Shown here: positions 7,895-16,708 of the stretch, in pieces | Layout of the letters: each line of letters starts with the position of its first letter | Numbering within the stretch: position 1 is the stretch's first letter | Assembly (NCBI GenBank): GCA_017631275.1 | Contig: JAGBTQ010000005.1 | Location: forward strand, 1-64,000 | Direction: 5' to 3' | DNA: 64,000 bases | Source: Alistipes sp. | GTDB lineage: Bacteria > Bacteroidota > Bacteroidia > Bacteroidales > Rikenellaceae | Program-made: the position numbers and the translations under genes | The notes under the pieces: model-generated | Databases searched by the model: none | Told to the model about the DNA's origin: nothing | What the model saw: only the letters and a program-made list of their open reading frames with translations

Positions 7895-7906
7895 CAAAAA
7901 AAGATT

Positions 7907-7939
7907 TAGGAGTGGTAAAAACCACTCCTATTTTTTTTT
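7907..7939 (+). terminator. tRNA terminator
   Basis: TAGGAGTGGT (7907-7916) pairs perfectly with ACCACTCCTA (7921-7930), loop AAAA, followed by nine T. Confidence 0.95.
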
Positions 7940-8408
7940 GCAGCGAGGAGAGACAGTGTGTTACCTATCCCCCAAACCCCTTTTCTGTAAAGGGGGCTTA
8001 TATTTTCAACCAACCGATCTTGCAAACTTCATTACTCTTTCATAATCCCGTATGAACGAGTTAGAAATTTCGATACAAAGCCCTACCAAGACACTTCAGT
8101 TTCCCGAGGTGCTTTTTTTTATGGTCTGCTTCGCACTGGATTTATAAGGTGGGGCGAATGGGGACGATAGGATAGATGGGGAGAATAGGGAATGAGATTG
8201 ATGAGATAGATGGGATAGATGGGAAATTCCCATCAAGCGCAGCGTTACCTATCAAGCAAAGCACCCCCATCAACCCTATCAAGCGAAGCGCTACCCATCA
8301 AGCGTTAGCGTTACCCATCAAGCGAAGCGTTACCCATTTATCCCAGCCCTGCCCACACAAATTAGTACAATGAGCTTGGTGCGAAGATTGCGGCCTTTCA
8401 CGAGAAAT
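7940..8408. other. Gene-free stretch with degenerate repeats
   Basis: About 470 nt with no credible gene; short ORFs here have repeat-derived translations. The first 220 nt show nothing I recognise apart from a CCCC...GGGG inverted repeat near 7971-7995. From 8168 on it is made of GATAGATGGG-like and CCCATCAAGCG-like units (see separate entry), followed by a partial copy of the 130-bp intergenic element (8385-8413). Confidence 0.6.
8168..8340. repeat. Degenerate tandem and inverted repeat array
   Basis: The left arm (8168-8225) repeats GATAGATGGG with variations. The right arm (8227-8336) has about five units of 19-20 bp resembling CCATCAAGCGAAGCGTTAC. The arms meet at a perfect inverted repeat, GATGGGAA-A-TTCCCATC (8218-8234). 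Each right-arm unit contains a small internal palindrome (AGCG/CGCT type). The variable unit sequence and lack of unique spacers exclude CRISPR. Confidence 0.7.
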
Positions 8409-8413
8409 AAATT
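8385..8413 (+). repeat. Partial copy of the 130-bp element end
   Basis: Twenty-four of 29 bases match 33834-33862, the right end of element C, in the same orientation, starting with AGATTGCGGC. It overlaps the left end of element A, so an older element seems to have been partly replaced. Confidence 0.55.
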
Positions 8414-8539
8414 TGTTGTCAGAAGGGTGCCGAGTGCTACACTCGGCAAAAATGCCACCGATGGGTAGTACTTGGTGTACGTCCCATTGGTGGCATTTTT
8501 TGTTAGGGGCCGCAATCGACCCCTTATCACAACAAATTA
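8409..8539. repeat. Intergenic 130-bp element, copy A (after purB)
   Basis: 131 bp bounded by imperfect 20-bp inverted ends: AAATTTGTTGTCAGAAGGGT on the left, and on the right, read from the minus strand, TAATTTGTTGTGATAAGGGG. The purB stop codon TAA is the first three bases of the right end. Inside are a perfect hairpin GCCGAGTG/CACTCGGC (8429-8447) and a long hairpin (8448-8500) with outer arms AATGCCACC/GGTGGCATT, then ATGGG/CCCAT, then GTAC/GTAC around a 5-nt loop, flanked by T runs on both strands. It can act as the terminator of the pur operon. Confidence 0.75.
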
Positions 8540-9832
8540 CTCGATGCCTACACGATCAAAGATAAAATCCACATTCTTTAGATAGTACTCCAAAGTGAAG
8601 CATGAGTCGAGCTCCTCGCGTGTGAGAACAGCCATAACATCAGCGCTCTGGGCCAAGAGCTCCTGGTAGTCGGCACGCTCGCTCATAGCACGCATAGCGA
8701 TAGGCTGAACGGTATCGTAAGCCTTCTCGCGAGAGAAGCCCTTCTCGATAAGAGCGTTCATAACACGCTGTGCGAAGATTACCTTGCGTGTGCGGTAGAT
8801 GTTCTCCATCATAACATCCTGGAACACTACGAGGTTCTCGAGGATGCCACGGAAGCGGTTTAGCATATAGTCGAGCAACATGGTTGCATCAGGCAAGATG
8901 ATACGCTCAGACGATGAGTGTGAGATATCGCGCTCGTGCCACAAAGCAACATTCTCGTAGAAGGCAGCCATATAGCCACGCATAACACGTGCACAGCCAC
9001 ACATATTCTCAGAAGAGATAGGATTACGCTTGTGAGGCATTGCTGATGAGCCCTTCTGACCCTTGCCGAATGACTCCTCCACCTCGTGCACCTCAGTACG
9101 CTGCAAGTTACGAATCTCCATAGCCATCTGCTCGATGCTCGATGCGATAACTGCCAACGTAGCCATATAGTAGGCGTGGCGGTCACGCTGAATAACCTGA
9201 GTAGAGATGTTTGCTGACTCGATACCGAGCTTCTCGCACACGTAGTCCTGAATGAATGGAGGGATATTTGCGAAGTTACCCACAGCACCTGAAATCTTAC
9301 CCACCTCGACACCACGTGAAGCGGTGATAAAGCGGTTAAGGTTACGCTTCATCTCCTCGTACCACAATGCCCACTTAAGACCGAAGCATGTGATATCGGC
9401 GTGGATACCGTGTGTACGGCCGATACATGGTGTTGCCTTGAACTCGATAGCACGCTTACGCAATACCTCCAACATCTTCTCGATGTCGTCCAAAAGGATA
9501 GCGTTAGCCTGCTTGAGGAGGTAGCCGTTTGCAGTATCAACAACGTCGGTACTTGTCAAGCCGTAGTGCACCCACTTGCGCTCCTCGCCGAGGGTCTCGC
9601 TCACGGCACGTGTAAAGGCAACGATATCGTGGCGTGTCTGCTCCTCAATCTCGTAGATACGCTTAATATCGAATGTTGCGCTCTTCCACAACTTCTCAAC
9701 ATCCTCCTTAGGCACTACACCAAGCTGGCTCCATGCCTCAGATGCCAAAATCTCAACACGTAGGTATGCCTCAAACTTGTTCTGCTCGGTCCACACCTTA
9801 CGCATAATCTCACGTGAATATCTTTCAATCAT
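8537..9832 (-). CDS. purB: Adenylosuccinate lyase
   Basis: Cleaves SAICAR to AICAR plus fumarate and adenylosuccinate to AMP plus fumarate, the two fumarate-releasing steps of purine synthesis. It belongs to the fumarase/aspartase superfamily: RTHG with the general-acid His at 141, and the mobile-loop signature [11 protein letters not shown] at 261-271 with the catalytic Ser. The start [10 protein letters not shown] and the 431-aa length match the Bacillus-type enzyme rather than the longer E. coli type. It is the last gene of the purine operon, 12 nt after folD. Its stop codon lies in the end of repeat element A. Confidence 0.97.
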   Translation of the reverse strand: MIERYSREIMRKVWTEQNKFEAYLRVEILASEAWSQLGVVPKEDVEKLWKSATFDIKRIYEIEEQTRHDIVAFTRAVSETLGEERKWVHYGLTSTDVVDTANGYLLKQANAILLDDIEKMLEVLRKRAIEFKATPCIGRTHGIHADITCFGLKWALWYEEMKRNLNRFITASRGVEVGKISGAVGNFANIPPFIQDYVCEKLGIESANISTQVIQRDRHAYYMATLAVIASSIEQMAMEIRNLQRTEVHEVEESFGKGQKGSSAMPHKRNPISSENMCGCARVMRGYMAAFYENVALWHERDISHSSSERIILPDATMLLDYMLNRFRGILENLVVFQDVMMENIYRTRKVIFAQRVMNALIEKGFSREKAYDTVQPIAMRAMSERADYQELLAQSADVMAVLTREELDSCFTLEYYLKNVDFIFDRVGIE

Positions 9833-9844
9833 AATAGTTTGGAT

Positions 9845-10696
9845 TTATTTTGTTACTTTACGTTCAAAGCTCTCTACGGTATTCTCCATTAGGCAGGTGA
9901 TGGTCATAGGACCTACACCGCCTGGTACAGGCGTAATAGCTGAAGCCACAGCCTCAGCATGCTCGAAATCGACATCGCCACAAAGCTTACCTGTGCGTGA
10001 ATCACGATTAACACCCACGTCGATAACCACAGCACCAGGCTTAATCATGTCGGCAGAGATGAAGCGCTCACGACCGATGGCAACAACCAAGATGTCGGCA
10101 CGACGTGTCACCTCGCCAAGGTTCTTAGTGCGTGAGTGAGCCACAGTCACTGTAGCATTTCTATCCAAGAGAAGCTTAGCCACAGGCAAGCCAACGATAT
10201 TGCTACGACCAACAACCACAGCCTCCTTACCCTCAATCTCAACACCAGCCGAGTCGAGGAGCTTAATGATGCCCTTAGGGGTACATGGCTTGAAGCCTGG
10301 AAGCTTAAGCCATAGGTTGGCTACGTTCACTGGGTGGAACGAGTCAACATCCTTCTCAGGCCTAATAGCTGCAATGACCTTCTGCTCGTCGATATGCTTA
10401 GGCAAAGGCAACTGAACAAGGATGCCATCGACATCATCGTCAGCATTTAGCTTATCGATGATAGCCAACAGCTCCTCCTCGGTAATGGTTTCTGGGTAGC
10501 GCATTGTAGTGTTGCGAATGCCCACCTCAGTAGCAGCCTTAGCCTTACCCGTAACATATGATACGCTACCTGGATCCTCACCTACCAATATCACCGCAAG
10601 AAAGGGCGTTGTGCCATGCTTAGCCTCAAGCTCAGCAACATGGCATTTAAGAGCCTCTTTGAGTGATTTCGATAAATCTTTACCGCTAATTATCAT
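9845..10696 (-). CDS. folD: Methylenetetrahydrofolate dehydrogenase/cyclohydrolase
   Basis: Bifunctional cytosolic enzyme converting 5,10-methylene-THF to 10-formyl-THF with NADP+. Catalytic Tyr47 and Lys51 are in [18 protein letters not shown] is at 90-99, the nucleotide-binding GRSNIVGLP in the middle, and PGGVGPMT near the C-terminus. 283 aa is the normal size. Its place between purD and purB fits its job: it supplies the one-carbon donor used by PurN and PurH from the same operon. Confidence 0.97.
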   Translation of the reverse strand: MIISGKDLSKSLKEALKCHVAELEAKHGTTPFLAVILVGEDPGSVSYVTGKAKAATEVGIRNTTMRYPETITEEELLAIIDKLNADDDVDGILVQLPLPKHIDEQKVIAAIRPEKDVDSFHPVNVANLWLKLPGFKPCTPKGIIKLLDSAGVEIEGKEAVVVGRSNIVGLPVAKLLLDRNATVTVAHSRTKNLGEVTRRADILVVAIGRERFISADMIKPGAVVIDVGVNRDSRTGKLCGDVDFEHAEAVASAITPVPGGVGPMTITCLMENTVESFERKVTK

Positions 10697-10716
10697 AGTT
10701 TTACTCTTATTCTAAA

Positions 10717-11961
10717 TTATCTAAATGCTTTATTTCCAATATCGGTGCGGTGGAATAGGTTGTCGCACTCGATCTTAGAAATCTCCTCACGAGCCTTGAG
10801 CTGTGCCTCACGCAAGGTTGGTGCCGAAGCAACAACAAACATCACGCGACCACCTGCCGTTACCAACTCGCCGTCCTTAAGCTGAGTACCCATGTGGTAG
10901 AGCTTGCACTCTACACGCTCGGTGCCACGGATAGCAAAGCCCTTATCGTAGTTACCAGGATAGCCCTTCGATGCAAGCACGATGCCCAATGTAGCCTCCT
11001 TCGACCACTCAGCCTCAGGCTGCTCGCCACGAGCAACAGCCGAGAATACATCAACAGCGTCGCTCACAAGGCGTGGCAACACCACCTCAGTCTCAGGGTC
11101 ACCAAAGCGAGCGTTAAACTCGATAACCTTGATGCCATTAGGGGTCTTCATCAAGCCACCATACAACACACCGCTAAATGGAGTGCCCTCCGCAACCATT
11201 GCGTCGGCAACACGCTGCATGATATTCTTCATAGCGTAGGCGTGGTCCTCAGCAGTGATAAATGGAAGCTCGGTGTAAGCACCCATACCACCTGTGTTTG
11301 GGCCCTCGTCGTTGTCGTAGGCACGCTTGTGATCCTGAGCTACAGGCATAGCACAAATCTTGTTACCCGCAACGAAACACATGAGCGAGAACTCCTCGCC
11401 AGTGAGGAACTCTTCTACAACTACCCTACCCTCGCCAAACTTAGTGTCGAGAAGCATATCACGGAGTGTAGCCTCGGCCTCCTCCATTGTTGTAGCAATA
11501 ACCACACCTTTACCTGCTGCCAAGCCGTCGTACTTAAGCACTGTAGGCAACGAGCCCTGACGAACATAGGCCATCGCCTCGTCGAAGTCAGAGAATGTAG
11601 CATAGGCAGCCGTAGGCACGTCGTACTTGACCATTAGGCGCTTAGCAAAATCCTTGCTTGCCTCAATCTCGGCAGCTGCCTTTGTAGGGCCAAATATTAG
11701 AAGGCCCTCCTGCTGGAAACGATCGACAACACCTGCAGCCAACGCAGCCTCAGGACCTACCACCGTAAGCTCTACGTTGTTAGCCTTAGCAAACTCAACG
11801 AGTTTCTCAACCTCGGTATCCTTGATAGCCACGCACTCAGCGAGCTGAGCAATACCAGCATTACCTGGGGCACAATATATCTTTGGGTTCTTAGGCGAGC
11901 GCGACAACGCCTCGACAATAGCGTGCTCACGGCCACCCGAGCCAATAACCAATACGTTCAT
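10717..11961 (-). CDS. purD: Phosphoribosylamine-glycine ligase (GAR synthetase)
   Basis: ATP-grasp enzyme joining glycine to phosphoribosylamine, step 2 of IMP synthesis. The N-terminus MNVLVIGSGGREHAI is the family hallmark; the ATP-grasp core includes VLKYDGLAAGKGVV, GPNTGGMGAYTE and the metal-binding EFNARFGDPE. 414 aa. A TTG 12 nt upstream is in frame but the ATG at 11961 starts exactly at the conserved N-terminus. It is separated from purH by 163 nt containing repeat element B, the only large gap in the operon, so it may have its own transcript level. Confidence 0.96.
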   Translation of the reverse strand: MNVLVIGSGGREHAIVEALSRSPKNPKIYCAPGNAGIAQLAECVAIKDTEVEKLVEFAKANNVELTVVGPEAALAAGVVDRFQQEGLLIFGPTKAAAEIEASKDFAKRLMVKYDVPTAAYATFSDFDEAMAYVRQGSLPTVLKYDGLAAGKGVVIATTMEEAEATLRDMLLDTKFGEGRVVVEEFLTGEEFSLMCFVAGNKICAMPVAQDHKRAYDNDEGPNTGGMGAYTELPFITAEDHAYAMKNIMQRVADAMVAEGTPFSGVLYGGLMKTPNGIKVIEFNARFGDPETEVVLPRLVSDAVDVFSAVARGEQPEAEWSKEATLGIVLASKGYPGNYDKGFAIRGTERVECKLYHMGTQLKDGELVTAGGRVMFVVASAPTLREAQLKAREEISKIECDNLFHRTDIGNKAFR

Positions 11962-11997
11962 TTTAATTTGCAATTAGTGACAATAATACATTATATC

Positions 11998-12127
11998 AAA
12001 TTTATTGTTAGAAAGGGTTAGCTGTGAGGCTGGTCGAAATTGCAGCGGATGGGGACATACTTAGGGTATTTCCCCATTCGGGGCAATGAGCCAGACGCCG
12101 CAGATGACCCTTTATCACAACAAATTA
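11998..12127. repeat. Intergenic 130-bp element, copy B (purH-purD junction)
   Basis: 130 bp, same ends as copy A: AAATTTATTGTTAGAAAGGG on the left and, on the minus strand from the right, TAATTTGTTGTGATAAAGGG. The purH stop TAA forms the start of the right end. The central hairpin (12049-12077) has ATGGGG/CCCCAT, then ATAC/GTAT around the 5-nt loop TTAGG. Compared with copy A the inner stem changed from GTAC/GTAC to ATAC/GTAT with pairing kept. It lies inside the purine operon. Its left end contains TAAATTTG on the minus strand (12004-11997), which matches a -7 box upstream of purD. Confidence 0.75.
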
Positions 12128-13654
12128 ATGCTTGAAGTGACGCATTCCGGTCATAAGCATTGTCATGCCGAACTCGTCTGCCTTCTTCACTGAGTCCTCA
12201 TCACGCACTGAGCCACCTGGCTGCACCAAAGCAGTCACGCCATACTCACGTGCAAGAGTCACAGTGTCATCGAATGGGAAGAAGCCGTCAGAGGCGAGCA
12301 CAAGACCCTCAGTGAAGCCTGCTGCCTTAGCCTGCTTAAGAGCAATCTCAGCCGAGCCTACGCGGTTCATCTGACCAGCACCCACGCCAATGGTGTGACC
12401 GTCCTTGACTGCCACGATGGCGTTCGACTTAACATGCTTCACGATTCTCCAGCCGAAGTTCATATCCTCAAGCTCCTTAGACGAAGGCTTACGCTCCGTT
12501 GCGCACATCTCGGCAACAACCTCCTTAGTCTCGGTGTCGAGCTTCTGAACAAGCAAGCCACCATTTACCGACACATACTGAGTCTGTGTAGCATCTGACT
12601 GGGTCATATCTACCTGCAAGAGGCGAAGGTTCTTCTTTGTACACAACACCTCAAGAGCCTCGTCGCTAAACGATGGTGCCATGATAATCTCCAAGAAGAT
12701 AGGCTTCATAAGCTCAGCTACCTCCTTAGTAATCTCACGGTTTACAGCCACAATACCGCCGAAGATACTTACTGTATCAGCCTCGTAAGCCTTTGTCCAA
12801 GCCTCTTTGATGTCAGCGCCAATAGCAGCACCGCAAGGGTTCATGTGCTTTAGACCAACAGCAAATGGCTCGCTAAACTCACGCACGATGTTGAGTGCAG
12901 CGTTAGCATCCTGGATATTGTTGTACGACATCTCCTTGCCGTTGAGCTGCTTAGCTGTAGCCAACGAGAATGGCACAACATCTGCCGAAGCATAGAACTT
13001 AGCCTCCTGGTGAGGGTTCTCGCCATAGCGCAACGACTGAACGAGGTCGAACGATGCAAACAACTTCTCGTTGAGCTCGGCCTGCTTGCGCATATATGTT
13101 GCAATGCACATATCGTACTCAGCAGTGTGGGTATATGCCTTTGCCGAGAGTTCAAGACGTGTCTTAGCAGTTGTATTGCCTGTAGCCTCGATCTCGCTTA
13201 TAATACGAGCATAATCCTCAGGGTCGCACACAACGGTTACATCGCGATAGTTCTTAGCTGCCGAGCGCAACATTGATGGGCCGCCGATGTCGATATTCTC
13301 GATAGCATCCTCCATCTTAACATCAGGCTTAGCAATAGTCTGGCGGAAAGGATAGAGGTTTACACATACCATGTCGATGAACTCGATAGAGTTCTCACGC
13401 AAAGCCTGAAGGTGGCTCTCGTCGTCACGACGTGCCAACAGACCACCATGCACCTTAGGGTGAAGGGTCTTAACACGACCGTCACAAATCTCAGGGAAGC
13501 CCGTTACGTCGCTAATGCCGATAGTCTCAACACCGCTATCGTCCAAAAGTTTCTGCGTACCACCTGTGGCAATAATCTCCCAACCAAGGCGACGGAGGTT
13601 CTGGCAGAACTCCACTACGCCACGCTTATCGCTAACACTAACTAATGCTCGCAT
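12125..13654 (-). CDS. purH: AICAR transformylase/IMP cyclohydrolase
   Basis: Bifunctional enzyme for the last two steps to IMP: formylation of AICAR by 10-formyl-THF, then ring closure. The N-terminal IMP cyclohydrolase domain (MGS-like fold, about 1-195) has GRVKTLHPKVHGG at 59-71. The C-terminal transformylase has the catalytic Lys-His at 269-270 in KHMNPCG and AGQMNRVGSA near the end. 509 aa is typical. It follows purN by 12 nt and is followed by element B. Confidence 0.97.
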   Translation of the reverse strand: MRALVSVSDKRGVVEFCQNLRRLGWEIIATGGTQKLLDDSGVETIGISDVTGFPEICDGRVKTLHPKVHGGLLARRDDESHLQALRENSIEFIDMVCVNLYPFRQTIAKPDVKMEDAIENIDIGGPSMLRSAAKNYRDVTVVCDPEDYARIISEIEATGNTTAKTRLELSAKAYTHTAEYDMCIATYMRKQAELNEKLFASFDLVQSLRYGENPHQEAKFYASADVVPFSLATAKQLNGKEMSYNNIQDANAALNIVREFSEPFAVGLKHMNPCGAAIGADIKEAWTKAYEADTVSIFGGIVAVNREITKEVAELMKPIFLEIIMAPSFSDEALEVLCTKKNLRLLQVDMTQSDATQTQYVSVNGGLLVQKLDTETKEVVAEMCATERKPSSKELEDMNFGWRIVKHVKSNAIVAVKDGHTIGVGAGQMNRVGSAEIALKQAKAAGFTEGLVLASDGFFPFDDTVTLAREYGVTALVQPGGSVRDEDSVKKADEFGMTMLMTGMRHFKH

Positions 13655-13666
13655 ATCTTATATATA

Positions 13667-14242
13667 TTAATATTTCTTATTTATCAATTTGTTAATAGTC
13701 TTAACATAGAGCTTGTGCTCAATGTTATGAATTAAGTTGGTAAGCTCCTCAATGTCGTCACCCTCATAGACAATAGCACCCTGGTCGATGATACGACCAC
13801 CGTCCAATGTCTCGTCAACAAAGTGGGTTGTGACACCGAAGATTTTAACACCATAGTCCACTGCATCCTGAATGGCGTGAGCACCCTTAAACGAGGGGAG
13901 CAACGATGGGTGGATATTTACGATGCGCTGCTCGTAGCGCTCCAATAGCACCTTGCCAACAATGCGCATATATCCCGCAAGACAGACAAAATCTACCCCA
14001 CGCTCATCGAGCATAGTAGCCAAAACGGTCTCGTATGCCTCGCGTGAAGCATACTCCTTAGGATTAAATGCAAAGCACTCTGTGCCAAAACGCTCGGCGC
14101 GCTCCAACACCTTTGCTCCTGGCTTATCGCAAACCAAAAGCACAATCTCGGCGTTGATGCGACCATCTTGGCAAGCCTCAGCGATAGCCTGATAGTTGCT
14201 ACCGCTGCCACTTGCAAAGACTGCTAATTTTGTCTTTTTCAT
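13667..14242 (-). CDS. purN: Phosphoribosylglycinamide formyltransferase
   Basis: Transfers the formyl group of 10-formyl-THF to GAR (step 3). FASGSGSN at 9-16 binds phosphate; the catalytic triad Asn109, His111 and Asp147 is seen in VNIHPSLLPSFKG and VDETLDGG. 191 aa. A TTG two codons upstream gives an alternative start; the ATG at 14242 (MKKTKLAVF) is preferred. It sits 8 nt after purM. No purT is seen in the window. Confidence 0.95.
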   Translation of the reverse strand: MKKTKLAVFASGSGSNYQAIAEACQDGRINAEIVLLVCDKPGAKVLERAERFGTECFAFNPKEYASREAYETVLATMLDERGVDFVCLAGYMRIVGKVLLERYEQRIVNIHPSLLPSFKGAHAIQDAVDYGVKIFGVTTHFVDETLDGGRIIDQGAIVYEGDDIEELTNLIHNIEHKLYVKTINKLINKKY

Positions 14243-14250
14243 AGCCAAAA

Positions 14251-15279
14251 TTAGATAATTGTTACGCCCTCACCCTCGATAACGCGGCCGATAACCGAAG
14301 CCTTCTCGCCACACTCAGCAAGGATAGCGATAGCCTTCTGGGCGTCTGCCTCAGGCAATGCGATAACCATACCGATACCCATATTGAAGATGTTAAACAT
14401 CTCGCGGTGAGCAACCTTACCATACTTCTCCAAGAGGCGGAAGATAGGCAAAATCTCCCAAGTGCCCTCCTTAACCTCGACACCCTGGCCCTCCTTCAAG
14501 ATACGTGGAATATTCTCGTCGAAACCACCACCAGTGATGTGGCTAATACCGTGAACGTCGCACTCAGCGATAACCTTCAACACCTGCTTAACGTAGATGC
14601 GTGTAGGAGCCAAAAGTGCATCGCCCAAAGTGCGGTCGCCAAGCTCCTCGTACTTCTCTGCAAGCTTAAGATTGTTATCGGCAACAACCTTACGCACAAG
14701 GCTAAAGCCGTTAGAGTGAACACCTGTAGAGGCGATACCTACCAACACATCGCCAACCTTTACACGCTCACCAGCGTCGATGAGCTTTGAGCGCTCAACA
14801 ACACCCACTGTAAAACCAGCAATATCGTACTCGCCATCCTGATACATACCTGGCATCTCGGCAGTCTCACCACCAACCAAAGCACAACCAGCCTGACGGC
14901 AACCCTCAGCAACACCTGCAACGATAGCCTCTACCTTAGCAGGCTCGTTGTGACCCACTGCAACATAGTCGAGGAAAACAAGTGGCTCAGCACCCTGCGC
15001 CAAAACGTCGTTCACGCACATAGCAACAGCATCGATACCGATAGTATCGTGCTTATCCATCTCGAACGCAAGCTTAAGCTTAGTACCAACACCATCGGTG
15101 CCGCTAACCAACACAGGCTCCTTGATGTTGAGTGCTGCAAGGTCGAACATACCACCAAAAGCACCAATATTACCCATAGAACCAACACGCTTGGTTGATG
15201 CTACATGCGACTTAATGCGTCGAACAACTTCGTAACCAGCCTCAAGATTTACACCGGCCGCTTCGTAACTTTTTGCCAT
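14251..15279 (-). CDS. purM: Phosphoribosylformylglycinamidine cyclo-ligase (AIR synthetase)
   Basis: ATP-dependent closure of FGAM to AIR, step 5. The N-terminal domain has [16 protein letters not shown] (ATP/phosphate loop) and [36 protein letters not shown] and [12 protein letters not shown] follow. 342 aa matches the family. It lies 17 nt after purF and 8 nt before purN. Confidence 0.97.
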   Translation of the reverse strand: MAKSYEAAGVNLEAGYEVVRRIKSHVASTKRVGSMGNIGAFGGMFDLAALNIKEPVLVSGTDGVGTKLKLAFEMDKHDTIGIDAVAMCVNDVLAQGAEPLVFLDYVAVGHNEPAKVEAIVAGVAEGCRQAGCALVGGETAEMPGMYQDGEYDIAGFTVGVVERSKLIDAGERVKVGDVLVGIASTGVHSNGFSLVRKVVADNNLKLAEKYEELGDRTLGDALLAPTRIYVKQVLKVIAECDVHGISHITGGGFDENIPRILKEGQGVEVKEGTWEILPIFRLLEKYGKVAHREMFNIFNMGIGMVIALPEADAQKAIAILAECGEKASVIGRVIEGEGVTII

Positions 15280-15296
15280 ACTTATATATTATTATA

Positions 15297-16700
15297 TTAT
15301 TTATTACTCAACTTGTTTTGATACAATGATGTTGGATAGCAGCCATTGAAACATGACATGCACAACTCCTTGCGATTACCCGCCTTGAGCAACGACTCCT
15401 CGCTCAAGAACTCCAACGAGTCAGCCTCGATAGCCTTGCAGGCCTCATCTTTCGACATACGAGCACACAACAACTCCTCGCGTGTAGACATGTCGATGCC
15501 GTAGAAGCAAGGATTAGTGATTGCTGGGCTAGCAATGCGCACATGCACCTCCTTAGCTCCCGCCTCCTTCAATAGGCGAACGATGCGAAGCGAGGTAGTA
15601 CCACGCACAATAGAGTCGTCGATAAGCACCACACGCTTATCCTTAACCAACGAGCGCACAGCCGAGAGCTTCATGCGAACACCCTTCTCGCGCATCTCCT
15701 GTGAAGGCTGGATAAAGGTACGTGCGATATACTTATTCTTGATAAGACCCATCTCATAAGGGATACCACTTGCCTCTGAGTAGCCAATAGCGGCACTAAT
15801 GCTCGAATCGGGAACACCAATAACTACATCTGCCTCGATAGGCGACTGCTCGTAGAGATACTTACCCGAGAGCTTACGGAAGGTATGCACATTGCAACCC
15901 TCGATATCGCTATCGGGGCGAGCAAAGTAGATGTACTCCATAGCGCACATCAGGTGACGCTGATACAACGAGTAGTGGTTGGTGCGAATGCCATGATGGT
16001 CAATCGAAATAATCTCACCTGGCTCAATATCGCGAATATACTCAGCACCAACAATATCCAAAGCGCATGTCTCAGAGCTGATAACATAGCCCTCGCCAAG
16101 CTTACCCAAAGCCAAAGGACGCAAGCCATGCTTATCGCGACAAGCATAGATGCGGTTCTTGGTCATAATCAAAAAGGCGAAAGCACCCTCCAACATATTG
16201 AGAGCCTCCATGATGTTGTCGATACGCTTATCCTCGCTCTTATCCTTCTTCACGAGGTGAGCCAAGAGCTCACTATCGCTCGACGAGTGGAACAATGAGC
16301 CACGCACCTCGAGGTAGTGGGCAAGCTCCTTAGAGTTCACCAAGTTACCATTATGTGCAAGGGCAAAGTCGCCCGTATGATGGCTAAACGAGAATGGCTG
16401 CACGTTGTTTGCGCCACCGCCACCTGTTGTTGCGTAGCGCACATGGCCAATAGCGATGTTACCCTTGAGCTTCGAGAGCTTCTGCTGGTTGAACACCTCG
16501 GTAACAAGACCCTCGCCCTTGACAGTATTTAGTTTCTCGCCATCGAATGCCGAGATACCACACGCCTCCTGACCACGATGCTGCAAGGCATGAAGTCCGT
16601 AGTAGGCAAGGTTAGCAGCATCTTCAACGCCGAAGATACCAAACACACCGCACTCCTCGTGCAGGTCATCGCCATAAATATCTAATGAATCTTTAAGCAT
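15297..16700 (-). CDS. purF: Amidophosphoribosyltransferase
   Basis: First committed step: PRPP plus glutamine to phosphoribosylamine. It is the Bacillus-type enzyme with a propeptide: residues 1-16 precede Cys17 in HEECGVFGIFG, which becomes the N-terminal nucleophile after cleavage. The PRPP site VVLIDDSIVRGTT is present. Cysteines in NPCFYGID and in the C-terminal LCMSCFNGCYP fit the [4Fe-4S] cluster seen in Bacillus PurF. 467 aa from the ATG; a TTG two codons earlier is ignored. It lies 8 nt after purC. Confidence 0.97.
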   Translation of the reverse strand: MLKDSLDIYGDDLHEECGVFGIFGVEDAANLAYYGLHALQHRGQEACGISAFDGEKLNTVKGEGLVTEVFNQQKLSKLKGNIAIGHVRYATTGGGGANNVQPFSFSHHTGDFALAHNGNLVNSKELAHYLEVRGSLFHSSSDSELLAHLVKKDKSEDKRIDNIMEALNMLEGAFAFLIMTKNRIYACRDKHGLRPLALGKLGEGYVISSETCALDIVGAEYIRDIEPGEIISIDHHGIRTNHYSLYQRHLMCAMEYIYFARPDSDIEGCNVHTFRKLSGKYLYEQSPIEADVVIGVPDSSISAAIGYSEASGIPYEMGLIKNKYIARTFIQPSQEMREKGVRMKLSAVRSLVKDKRVVLIDDSIVRGTTSLRIVRLLKEAGAKEVHVRIASPAITNPCFYGIDMSTREELLCARMSKDEACKAIEADSLEFLSEESLLKAGNRKELCMSCFNGCYPTSLYQNKLSNK

Positions 16701-16708
16701 ACTCAACT

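Noticed and set aside
8228..8336. CRISPR array
   Set aside because: Units are 19-20 bp, contiguous and degenerate, with no unique spacers and no cas genes nearby.
8176..8373. 65-codon ORF in the repeat array
   Set aside because: Translation is a direct product of the tandem repeats (EIDEIDGID, PIKRSATH) and has no start signals.
10894..11637. 247-codon ORF opposite purD
   Set aside because: It lies wholly inside purD on the other strand and its translation (His/Leu/Thr-rich) matches no family; a shadow of the codon bias in purD.
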